Shown here: in pieces, positions 8,153-15,789 of the stretch
Layout: every line of letters begins with the position of its first letter
How positions within the stretch are numbered: the stretch's first letter is position 1
NCBI GenBank assembly: GCA_030745885.1
Contig: JASLNR010000049.1
Coordinates: 1-17,143 of the forward strand
Direction of reading: 5' to 3'
From: Candidatus Thalassarchaeaceae archaeon
Lineage (GTDB): Archaea > Thermoplasmatota > Poseidoniia > Poseidoniales > Thalassarchaeaceae
DNA length: 17,143 bases
Position numbers and translations under genes: made by a program
Notes under the pieces: model-generated
What the model was told of the DNA's origin: nothing
Databases searched by the model: none
The model's input: the letters and a program-made list of their open reading frames with translations, nothing else

Positions 8153-8169
8153 CAGGCCCATAGGGCCTG
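8153..8169. promoter_or_regulatory. Perfect palindrome CAGGCCC-ATA-GGGCCTG, candidate operator (copy 1)
   Basis: The 17 bases form a perfect inverted repeat with 7-base arms around ATA. It lies in the gap between the divergent glyS and lhr genes. Its core GCCCATAGGG recurs exactly 63 bp further on. It could bind a dimeric regulator or, if transcribed, fold into a hairpin. The duplication and the promoter-proximal position favour a protein-binding site. Confidence 0.5.
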
Positions 8170-8218
8170 AATCGCCGTTACTAGGAGAAGGATTCATTTA
8201 CGGCATGGAGTCCCTTTC

Positions 8219-8228
8219 GCCCATAGGG
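8219..8228. promoter_or_regulatory. Second copy of GCCCATAGGG, candidate operator (copy 2)
   Basis: This repeats the core of the palindrome at 8153-8169 at an offset of 63 bp, six turns of B-DNA. The symmetric part is CCCATAGGG (8220-8228). It ends seven bases before the AT-rich block AAAATAAT (8235-8242), directly upstream of the likely lhr promoter, a usual place for archaeal activator sites. Confidence 0.5.
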
Positions 8229-8234
8229 TGTAGG

Positions 8235-8242
8235 AAAATAAT
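8235..8242 (+). promoter_or_regulatory. Probable TATA-like element of lhr
   Basis: AAAATAAT is the most AT-rich block upstream of lhr and is centred about 32 bases before the ATG at 8271, leaving a leader of only a few bases. It overlaps an in-frame ATG at 8241, so it is a promoter only if translation begins at 8271. Confidence 0.35.
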
Positions 8243-8270
8243 GCCTGAAATCGAATACATAGATGATAGA

Positions 8271-11200
8271 ATGGAGACCAAGGAGCTCCTAGAGAGCCTC
8301 TCACCTCCTGTCAGGAACTGGTTCGAAGACACTTTTCCTGACTTCACTGATCCACAGAAGATCGCGATTCCTCGAATCATGGGTGGCGATCATCTCCTCC
8401 TATGTTCGCCGACTGGGTCGGGAAAGACCCTAACCGCATTCCTGTCAATTATTGACGATCTGGTGAGGAAGTCATTGGACGGGACACTGTCCGATACCGT
8501 TCAGTGTATCTACATCTCCCCAATCAAAGCCCTAGCGAATGACATCCAGAAGAACCTCATCGGCCCTCTGACCGAGATCAAGGAGAGGTTCCTGCCTAGC
8601 AGGGCCAAGGACATCAAGGTAGGTCTGAGAACAGGCGACACCCCCCAGAAGGAGAGGCAGAGGATGCTCAGGCACCCACCTCACATCCTCATCACGACGC
8701 CCGAGTCGTTGGGCTTAGCGCTTGCATCGAAGAGGTTCAGACCGATTCTAGAGGAACTGCGTTGGATGATTATCGACGAGATGCACTCCCTCGTCCCTAC
8801 TAAGCGCGGCACCCACCTTTCCCTCTCGCTTGCCCTCATGGACGAAGTAGTGCCTTCGGAAGTCCAGAGAATCGGCATCAGCGCGACGATGGAGCCACTT
8901 GACGCCGTGGCGGAATTCCTCGTGGCAAGCGACCCACGTGAGAGCGACATGAATCCTCAGAAGGTTTCGATAGCCAAGATCTCGGGGGCCCGTGAGATAG
9001 ATATGGATATCCTGCTCCCCACTGCGAGATTCTCCTCGACCCCCGTCAAGGAGATACTCGACCATAACATAGACCGCATCAAGGAGTTGGTGGAGGCGCA
9101 TACTACGACTCTGGTTTTTGTCAACACGAGAAACATGACCGAGACGGTGGTACAGCGACTCAAGGTCGCAGGACTAGAGGGAGTGGAAGGTCACCACGGC
9201 TCCATGGATAAGTCCATCCGACTCGACGTGGAGAACCGTCTGAAGAACGGCCTGTTGCGTGCCGTAGTATCCTCATCCAGCCTCGAGATGGGCATCGATA
9301 TCGGTTCGGTGGATCTCGTTGTGCAAGTCGGTTCACCCGGCTCGATATCCACTGCCCTACAGAGAATCGGGCGAGCGGGCCACCAAGTGGGCGGGGTACC
9401 TCGTGCCCGATTCTTGCCCACCTCACCTCACGACCTGCTCGAGTTGGTAGCGGTACAGAACGGCATCTTGCAGGGCTCCATGGACAAACTGAGATTCCCT
9501 GAGAACTGCCTCGACGTTCTAGCCCAGTTCATCATAGGGCTCTCGATCATCAGAGAGTGGGACATCGACGAGGCCTACGATCTGGTGACCTCCTCGTGGC
9601 CGTATCGCTCCCTGCCCAAAGACGACTACATCGAGGTCGTTGACTTGATGGACGAGGAGCGACGAATTTGGGTTGACTGGGAGGATAACAGGTTCGGGAA
9701 ACGCGGATTTGCCCAGATGATCTACTACACTAACATAGGCACGATAGCGCCCGACAACAACTACCTCGTGTTCACCTCGGACGGCACTCTAGTCGGCCAA
9801 CTGTCCTCTTCATTCGTGTCCAGCCTACGCAACGGCGACGTCTTCTTGCTGGGCGGCTCCACCTATCGTGTCTCCAGCGTCATCGGCACTAGGGTCAACG
9901 TTACTTCGGCCACCGGATACCGTCCCACAATACCGTCGTGGACCGGCGAAGCTAACAGCAGGACCCTTGAACTGAGCGAGGAGGTTCTGTCGATTCTGAA
10001 CCACGTCTCTGTCAGGCACCGCCTAGGCGATGGCACGAGGAAGATGATGACGGACGCCCTTGGCCTCAACAGACCTGTTGCTAATGCGCTGTCAGACTTC
10101 TTCGACGAGCACTACGCAACCACCTTCCAGGTCCCCTCAAGAGACAGGATACTAGTCGAGCAGGTCGAGGGCCCACTACCGACCTACATAGTCACCACAT
10201 GCAGGGGGAGGGCGTTCAACATGGCTCTGGGATACCTGTTCGCAGGAATTGCAGAAGCGGATAACGTCATGGTCCACGAGATATCGTTCGACGAGAACGG
10301 ATTCATGGTCAGGCTGAGCCATGAAGTGGAGATCTCTAGGATACCGGATGTGTTCAGGAGCGGTAGGAGTTCGGAGACGCTACAGAGGTACCTGATGGAT
10401 TCACAACTGTTCGCCAAGAGGTTCCGCGAGGTCACCTCTAGGAGCATGCTGAACCCGCGTCGTATAGGTGGAGATGAAGTGAGTCCCAAGCAGTTCCAGC
10501 AGAAAGCGGAGAAGCTGATGCACCAGCATCGCAAGATGGACGACTCCGTAGTCGTCCGTGAGGTGATGAACGAGATACTGCACACGGATCTGGATCTAGA
10601 GCAGCTCGATGACTTCATTTCGAGGATGGACAGCGAGGATGTTCGCATAGTGCATCGCAGGGTCAGAATGCCCTCTCCCCTAGGGATGACGCTGTTCATG
10701 TCCTCGTTCGAGGATCTGCTCTCCCTGCGAACCCGGGCCTACCTCATCAAGGACGTCGATCCGGAGATCCTGCGCAGACTGCTAGGTGCACGCTCTTTAG
10801 CCACGGACTTAGACGAAGAAAGACTCTCTGAATATTACCAGTCGAAGGTTTCGACTCCGACCAATGCCAATGGCCTGCTGAGACTGATGGACATGGGCGG
10901 TGGCCTCGAACCCTCACTGACGAACCCACTGTACAGCGACAAGCTCAGCCACATCGAGTACGATGTGCTGCAAGGCTGGGTCCACGAACTCGCAGACAGG
11001 GGCCTTATCACCAAAATCAGGGAGACTGGGCATCACCTAATCGATGACAAGTGGTTCTCTATGAGGATGGCCGACGTGCACGGCACGCTGGGCTGTCTCG
11101 CTGTGGCTGGAGCCGCTGAGATGGACGACCTCACAGAGTTGTATACAGGGAACCTCAACTACGAGATGGCTTATGATTTCGAGTCAGGGAAGCCAGGTAG

Positions 11201-13532
11201 ATGGAAGGAGAGCAAACTGTCGGATCCGCTTGATTGCCTGCGTTTGAAGCTGCTTGACATGCTAGGCTCCGAGGGGCCACAGACTTCCGAGACACTGTGC
11301 GAGAGGCTGCCATTCCCCCCTGCCCAGGTCGACGCAGTCCTTCAGGAGCTGGAGATGAGGAACCTAGTCTCGATTGGCTTCTTCAGGCAGACCGATGAGG
11401 GCGAGTACATCCTCAGGATGGATGAGTACAGAATCACCGGAGGCGAAATCGACGTCGTGGATTATAGGACGTTGCAGACGCTACTACTGCAGAAGTCGTT
11501 CACCAAGCACGACGAGCCAGCCGATGCGATTCGCGCAATGGTGCTGATTCAGCGCCGTGACGAGTTGCTGCAGAGGGTCCGCAACTACAGATTCAGGGAC
11601 TGGAAAGATATCAAGCACGATCCGGACGTGTTCAACGGCAGACTCCTCCACAACAGGGTCGGTTACACTCTGAAGAGTCAAATCCCCATACTCACCGGTC
11701 TTCGAAGCGAGCCTTGGCTGGGGTCCCTAGAGATGGAACTGTTGGAGAAAATTCCTCAGGAAGGCCTGACTCGAGCGGAACTCTTCGACGGATATCCCAA
11801 AGGCAAGGAGAACGCACACGTCCAGAGGAGCCTGAAAGGCGCTCTGAACAACCTCGAGAGGCAACTGACCATAGCCAAGCAGTACATCGAAGTGCCGAAC
11901 AGGAAACGATCGCTAGCCGTGTACCACAAGATACACGGGGTCATCGAGCCGATGCCGTTCGAGGACGCTTTGGTGGAACTAATCAACAGGATAGGTCCAA
12001 TTCGCCTGCACACTCTGAGGTTCTTCGTAAGCCGCCCCGTCGAAGAACTCGCCGACGCGTTGCGCAGTCTCGAAGACGCTGAAAGAATCAGCCGAGTAGT
12101 CGCCTTGCAGCCTGATCCCACCGACTACTATTCCTCCAAGGAGGATTCGGAAGCACTCCTCTCCCCTATGCCCGAGGACAGGAAGATGAGAATACTCTCT
12201 CAGTCCGACCCGTTCTGCAGCCGTTTCATCAACGAGATACGGTTGATACTCAAGCAGGGTTGGTACCATCCCGTTTTCAAGGGTGTGGACCCGATTGGCA
12301 GGATTCTGATGTTCGTAGTCAATGACTACCTAGAGATCAAGGACATCAACATCCCGCATTCCTATCTGGACGAGTTCAAGGAGGCTTTCTCGAACCTCCT
12401 CGACAACTACAGGGACAGGCTCGTGGACGTATCGGTACTGCATGCATTCAACGGCGTCCCAGTCCACGACTGTGACGAGAACCTACAGCAGATCCTGACC
12501 GAACTGGGTTTCTCGACGATGGGAGATGGCGAGCGATACATCCGCGGCGGAGTCGTTGAGCCTCGGTCACGCAATCAGGTGAACCGACTTCTGTTCCACC
12601 ATCACATGATGCACCAGGACAGCCGGCTGGAGAATGAGACCATGGCTCTAGAGCACTTGAGGGAGCTTCGGGACGACTTCGCTCTGCGTGGCAGATGCGA
12701 GATGTTCAGGGTGGATCTGCATTCGATGGCCGCAGCTCACCAGCTCCATCAGGGCACCAGCCTACGTAACCACCAAGTCTGGGCTAAACTACCACACTTC
12801 CAGCGATTGCTCACCATCCGTAATGCCCAGTCCGCTGAAGAGGACGAGGATATACTGCAGTTCTTCAGGGAGCACCACGATCCCTCGATCTACATGGAGA
12901 GGCACGCCATGAAGCGCGGCGAATTCAGGAAGCTGATTTCTCCATTGGTCCGCAGTGGCCATCTAGTTCAGGATTATCGAGGTGGATTCAAGACTGTAGA
13001 GCCGCTGAGTGGCGTCGATTTGTGGGAGGTCAAGAGGGACTACCTGAGGGAGTTGGTGAGGGACTATCCTGTGATATCCCTGCGACAGGTCGAGAGGCTG
13101 GCTGGGTCCCCGTTCTCAGCCGAGGAGATAAGCGACGTAATGCACGAGTTCGAGGAGGACGGGACTCTGATTAAGGGGTTCCTCGTCGATGACCTGCAGG
13201 ACATCTGCTGGGGTAGGCAAGACCTCTTGGAAGGTCTTGAGGGACTGCGCAAATGCCGAGATCTGGTGGTCCCTCCATCGGACAATCTGATTCACTACTT
13301 CGGCGGCATACTCAGAGAGAGATTCTCGTACGGTTCTGCCTACATGGTGTTCCACAACGAGGAAGCCATAGCCGCGTTCAAGGCTAACACTAGGGACGGC
13401 ACCATAGAGGTCACCGATTTCGTAGGTGATTCCGACTTAGAGAAGGAAGCCCTCAGGGTGATGAAGGAATTCGCATGGGAGCACGACACCAAGCTGACTG
13501 GTAAGCTGTATGAGAAACTCAGGTCACGTTGA
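8271..13532 (+). CDS. lhr: Lhr-type superfamily 2 helicase with a very long C-terminal extension
   Basis: Lhr proteins are 3'-to-5' nucleic-acid translocases tied to DNA repair or RNA handling. From 8271 the protein has 1,753 residues. Helicase motifs: FTDPQ (motif Q), CSPTGSGKT (45-53), SPIKALAND, TTPESLG, DEMH (169-172), SAT (204-206), TLVFVNTRN, SSLEMGIDIG and QRIGRAGHQVGG. The Lhr-specific winged helix and associated beta domain follow, with the signature PSWTGE near residue 555. The core ends near base 10,800. Another 900 or so residues show repeated helix-turn-helix-like segments around 11,230-11,400, 11,730-11,880, 11,970-12,105 and 13,050-13,200. Archaeal Lhr is usually about 900 residues; bacterial long Lhr is about 1,500. 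The frame is open from ATG 8088, but 8088-8270 has AT-rich, atypical codons and two palindromes. ATG 8241, with AGGA upstream, is the second choice. The helicase assignment is certain; the role of the extension is not. Confidence 0.93.
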   Translation: METKELLESLSPPVRNWFEDTFPDFTDPQKIAIPRIMGGDHLLLCSPTGSGKTLTAFLSIIDDLVRKSLDGTLSDTVQCIYISPIKALANDIQKNLIGPLTEIKERFLPSRAKDIKVGLRTGDTPQKERQRMLRHPPHILITTPESLGLALASKRFRPILEELRWMIIDEMHSLVPTKRGTHLSLSLALMDEVVPSEVQRIGISATMEPLDAVAEFLVASDPRESDMNPQKVSIAKISGAREIDMDILLPTARFSSTPVKEILDHNIDRIKELVEAHTTTLVFVNTRNMTETVVQRLKVAGLEGVEGHHGSMDKSIRLDVENRLKNGLLRAVVSSSSLEMGIDIGSVDLVVQVGSPGSISTALQRIGRAGHQVGGVPRARFLPTSPHDLLELVAVQNGILQGSMDKLRFPENCLDVLAQFIIGLSIIREWDIDEAYDLVTSSWPYRSLPKDDYIEVVDLMDEERRIWVDWEDNRFGKRGFAQMIYYTNIGTIAPDNNYLVFTSDGTLVGQLSSSFVSSLRNGDVFLLGGSTYRVSSVIGTRVNVTSATGYRPTIPSWTGEANSRTLELSEEVLSILNHVSVRHRLGDGTRKMMTDALGLNRPVANALSDFFDEHYATTFQVPSRDRILVEQVEGPLPTYIVTTCRGRAFNMALGYLFAGIAEADNVMVHEISFDENGFMVRLSHEVEISRIPDVFRSGRSSETLQRYLMDSQLFAKRFREVTSRSMLNPRRIGGDEVSPKQFQQKAEKLMHQHRKMDDSVVVREVMNEILHTDLDLEQLDDFISRMDSEDVRIVHRRVRMPSPLGMTLFMSSFEDLLSLRTRAYLIKDVDPEILRRLLGARSLATDLDEERLSEYYQSKVSTPTNANGLLRLMDMGGGLEPSLTNPLYSDKLSHIEYDVLQGWVHELADRGLITKIRETGHHLIDDKWFSMRMADVHGTLGCLAVAGAAEMDDLTELYTGNLNYEMAYDFESGKPGRWKESKLSDPLDCLRLKLLDMLGSEGPQTSETLCERLPFPPAQVDAVLQELEMRNLVSIGFFRQTDEGEYILRMDEYRITGGEIDVVDYRTLQTLLLQKSFTKHDEPADAIRAMVLIQRRDELLQRVRNYRFRDWKDIKHDPDVFNGRLLHNRVGYTLKSQIPILTGLRSEPWLGSLEMELLEKIPQEGLTRAELFDGYPKGKENAHVQRSLKGALNNLERQLTIAKQYIEVPNRKRSLAVYHKIHGVIEPMPFEDALVELINRIGPIRLHTLRFFVSRPVEELADALRSLEDAERISRVVALQPDPTDYYSSKEDSEALLSPMPEDRKMRILSQSDPFCSRFINEIRLILKQGWYHPVFKGVDPIGRILMFVVNDYLEIKDINIPHSYLDEFKEAFSNLLDNYRDRLVDVSVLHAFNGVPVHDCDENLQQILTELGFSTMGDGERYIRGGVVEPRSRNQVNRLLFHHHMMHQDSRLENETMALEHLRELRDDFALRGRCEMFRVDLHSMAAAHQLHQGTSLRNHQVWAKLPHFQRLLTIRNAQSAEEDEDILQFFREHHDPSIYMERHAMKRGEFRKLISPLVRSGHLVQDYRGGFKTVEPLSGVDLWEVKRDYLRELVRDYPVISLRQVERLAGSPFSAEEISDVMHEFEEDGTLIKGFLVDDLQDICWGRQDLLEGLEGLRKCRDLVVPPSDNLIHYFGGILRERFSYGSAYMVFHNEEAIAAFKANTRDGTIEVTDFVGDSDLEKEALRVMKEFAWEHDTKLTGKLYEKLRSR

Positions 13533-14510
13533 ACTCCGTTCTGTGGACTCCAATCCCAGTGATTTCATCACCGGACGGAGCATCCGCATGATGTTGGCAT
13601 GTAATTCGGGTAAAAGGTCGAACAGAGCCAACGCCATCAGGAACATGGCGAACAGACTTGCGAACTTCGCTGCGTAACTGTGGGCGAACTCGAACATCCC
13701 CATACCGAGAAATGTCCAGTCGGTGTAGTTGTCAGTCAGCCACACTATGCCGGCGTTCCTGAACACGTTGAGGACGTGGATGGTCGGAATCGCAATCATG
13801 AGGGCCCTCAGCCTACGACCCCAATCCACGCGTCCGAGTGCCACTATCGCTCCTACGAACACTATCATCGACTGAAGCCCCGAGCAGGCGAGGATGAAGC
13901 TAACACTGACGACCGTACCATCAGAGTGCTCCAGTGGGACAAAGAAGCCGTTCTCCCCTAGGGGCTCGGCCATAATCCACCGGTTCCCTTGCCACTCCGA
14001 CACCGGAACAGCTCCTCCATGCAACAAGTCCACCATCATAGGCCCCATTTGGTAGCCCCCTAGACCTGCGAACTCCAGCATGATCTCGGTGTTCCACGCC
14101 GTCGCGTGAACCACTGCCATGTTGAGTAATGGAATGCTGTACACAACGTAGTAGGGAACGACTGCCCACACGACACACCCTCTGAACCATACCAGTGCCT
14201 CGGGAATATCCTCCCAGTTCCTCACCTCCCAAACACCTAGCGCTATACCCACAGGGAGCGCGGATGCAGTCATCAGGACGAGGATAGGGTCCGATATCTC
14301 GACGTAGTGCGGCGACTGTAGGTACAGGAACAGTCCCAGTAATACCCAGCCGAACGCTGACGAGTAGGGTGCGAACCACCTCTCTCTGAGATGAAACCCT
14401 ATTCCTAGACCTATCGCCCCGAGGGCGCAGATGAGTAGTTTCAGGCTGACATCAGCGATGCCAATAGAGTCCGCCAGAAGCCCCACTAACATCCCCAGAG
14501 GCTCTTGCAT
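13524..14510 (-). CDS. artA: Archaeosortase (exosortase family transpeptidase)
   Basis: Archaeosortases are membrane cysteine transpeptidases that recognise a C-terminal sorting signal (PGF-CTERM type for ArtA), cleave it and link the protein to a membrane lipid. The 328-residue protein has at least seven hydrophobic helices and the full catalytic triad in order: Cys209 in LACSGLQSM, Arg251 in NVFRNAG and His277 in EFAHSY. ACSGLQSM closely resembles the ACTG motif I recall for ArtA. A soluble stretch at about 145-195 lies just before the Cys-bearing helix. I chose ATG 14510 because a TATA-like TATTTA is centred 28-29 bases upstream; in-frame alternatives are ATG 14528 and TTG 14531. The 3' end overlaps the lhr stop by nine bases. 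It diverges from the SIS-HAD pair. No substrate with a sorting signal is encoded here. The family is secure; assignment to the ArtA subfamily is likely. Confidence 0.9.
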   Translation of the reverse strand: MQEPLGMLVGLLADSIGIADVSLKLLICALGAIGLGIGFHLRERWFAPYSSAFGWVLLGLFLYLQSPHYVEISDPILVLMTASALPVGIALGVWEVRNWEDIPEALVWFRGCVVWAVVPYYVVYSIPLLNMAVVHATAWNTEIMLEFAGLGGYQMGPMMVDLLHGGAVPVSEWQGNRWIMAEPLGENGFFVPLEHSDGTVVSVSFILACSGLQSMIVFVGAIVALGRVDWGRRLRALMIAIPTIHVLNVFRNAGIVWLTDNYTDWTFLGMGMFEFAHSYAAKFASLFAMFLMALALFDLLPELHANIMRMLRPVMKSLGLESTERSST

Positions 14511-14535
14511 CGACCTGTTTCGACCCATCAACCCG

Positions 14536-14541
14536 TAAATA
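14536..14541. promoter_or_regulatory. Shared bidirectional TATA-like box between archaeosortase and SIS genes
   Basis: TAAATA on the plus strand reads TATTTA on the minus strand. Its centre is 29.5 bases from the A of the SIS ATG (14568) and 28.5 bases from the A of the archaeosortase ATG (14510). It is the only AT-rich block between the two genes. With TSS about 26 bases away on each side, both transcripts would be leaderless or nearly so. This spacing decided both start choices. Confidence 0.5.
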
Positions 14542-14567
14542 GGATGCCCTCACCGGCGGGTACGGGG

Positions 14568-15143
14568 ATGTCCTTGGGCTTTGAGTTCGACGAGTTCGTA
14601 GATTCCTACATTGCGGACCTCAAGCAAGCGCTTGACGGACTCTCTAGGGAGTCCCTGAGAGAGTTCTGGTCAATGGTTGAGAGCACTCGCGTGAATGATG
14701 GTAGCGTGCACTTCATCGGAAATGGAGGCAGTGCCGCCACGCCCTCGCACAGCGCTGGGGACTGGTCGAAGGAGCTCGGACTGCGTACCCTAGCACACAC
14801 TGACAACGCCGCCTCCCTGACAGCATGGGCTAATGACACCGATTACTCGAATGTCTTTGTTGGCCAGTTGTCGACCTTCTTGAGAGAGGGGGACTTGGTC
14901 GTCGCATACAGCGGCTCTGGGAACTCTGTCAACGTGGTCAACGGGCTCGTCTGCGCCAAGGATAGCGGCTGCCGCACGGTCGCCGTCACTGGTAACATGG
15001 GTGGGTCCGAAGGTGGAGAGATCGCCCAGATTGCCGACCTTGCCCTAGTCGCACCGACCTCCTCAATGGAGCGGATAGAGGATATGCAACTGGTAATCAA
15101 TCACATCATCAAGGAGGCCGTGAAGGCTCACAACGGGTTGTGA
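14568..15143 (+). CDS. gmhA: GmhA-like SIS-domain sugar-phosphate isomerase
   Basis: GmhA converts sedoheptulose 7-phosphate to D-glycero-manno-heptose 7-phosphate, the first step to nucleotide-activated heptose. From ATG 14568 the protein has 191 residues (E. coli GmhA is 192). It carries the SIS phosphosugar-binding motifs GNGGSAA (51-57) and YSGSGNSVNV (114-123). Aligning from memory with E. coli GmhA, His61 is kept, catalytic His180 corresponds to His179 (in LVINHIIK), and catalytic Glu65 is replaced by Asp65. That change may alter rate or substrate. An in-frame ATG at 14544 and another at 14505 lie further upstream, but 14568 fits the TATA spacing and the family length. A HAD phosphatase follows after four bases, as GmhA and GmhB are pathway partners. 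The kinase and nucleotidyltransferase of the pathway are not in this window. The SIS fold is certain; the heptose substrate is inferred. Confidence 0.85.
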   Translation: MSLGFEFDEFVDSYIADLKQALDGLSRESLREFWSMVESTRVNDGSVHFIGNGGSAATPSHSAGDWSKELGLRTLAHTDNAASLTAWANDTDYSNVFVGQLSTFLREGDLVVAYSGSGNSVNVVNGLVCAKDSGCRTVAVTGNMGGSEGGEIAQIADLALVAPTSSMERIEDMQLVINHIIKEAVKAHNGL

Positions 15144-15147
15144 TGCC

Positions 15148-15789
15148 GTGCTTACCCCCTGCCGCGACGATGTTGAATTGTCTGCACCACTGCATCTGCC
15201 CAGTCTCCCAGGAGGTGCCCGTTGGGATGGTCGCATAGCCTATCTCGACCGCGACGGTGTCATCATAGAAGGCTCGGAGAACTACGTAAATAGCGTGGAC
15301 GAGGTTGTGTTACTGCATAACTCGGCCAAGTGCGTTGGTGACCTGAGGAGGGCCGGATACAGGATCTGCGTGGTCACGAACCAATCTCCCATCAACAGAG
15401 GGCTTTGGACCAGCAGCAATCTTTCGATGATTCATGACAGGATGCGCCAGTTACTCCTGCAGAGCGACTCGGATGCACATCTGGACCTAGTTCTGCACAG
15501 CCCCTATGCTCCTTGGGAGGGGGCATGGGCGCGCAAGCCGTTCCCCGGCATGCTTGAAGCAGGTAGACAGCTGATGGACGCGGCCTCTTTAGATCCCTCG
15601 ATGGACGGGCAGATTATTCAGTTCGGCGATGAATGGACCGACAGACCGGACGAGAGCGCATCGATAATGGTGGGAGACAGGGGCGTAGACATGTCCGCTG
15701 CGGTACGATTCGGCGTCAGGGGGGTATTGTGCGACTCGAACAGGGGAATCTCGGAAGTGATGGGTGAAATACTGGGGGGCTCGGATTGA
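15148..15789 (+). CDS. gmhB: GmhB-like HAD-superfamily phosphatase without the zinc loop
   Basis: GmhB removes the 7-phosphate from heptose 1,7-bisphosphate; relatives include the HisB phosphatase. The 213-residue protein has all HAD motifs: I, LDRDG (33-37, nucleophile D34 and acid/base D36); II, VVTNQS (75-80); III, RKPFPGM (129-135, K130); IV, MVGDRGVD (174-181). The spacing and RKPFPGM are typical of the GmhB/HisB group. The usual zinc loop, two Cys-containing pairs just before RKP, is absent: HSPYAPWEGAWA (117-128) has no Cys. An extra segment, about 150-170, precedes motif IV, and about 28 residues precede motif I. The start is GTG 15148, four bases after the gmhA-like stop; no ATG in this frame sits nearby. 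Its last four bases overlap the tiaS start. Phosphatase chemistry is secure. The substrate is inferred from the SIS neighbour and could be another sugar bisphosphate. Confidence 0.82.
   Translation: MLTPCRDDVELSAPLHLPSLPGGARWDGRIAYLDRDGVIIEGSENYVNSVDEVVLLHNSAKCVGDLRRAGYRICVVTNQSPINRGLWTSSNLSMIHDRMRQLLLQSDSDAHLDLVLHSPYAPWEGAWARKPFPGMLEAGRQLMDAASLDPSMDGQIIQFGDEWTDRPDESASIMVGDRGVDMSAAVRFGVRGVLCDSNRGISEVMGEILGGSD

Noticed and set aside
8153..8169. Palindrome as an intrinsic terminator
   Set aside because: There is no T-rich run after the hairpin on either strand, and it lies upstream of two divergent genes, where no transcript needs to end.
14505..14567. Longer N terminus for the SIS isomerase from the ATG at 14505
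   Set aside because: The extra 21 residues have no family counterpart, would overlap the archaeosortase gene and contain the TATA box; 14568 gives the usual GmhA length.
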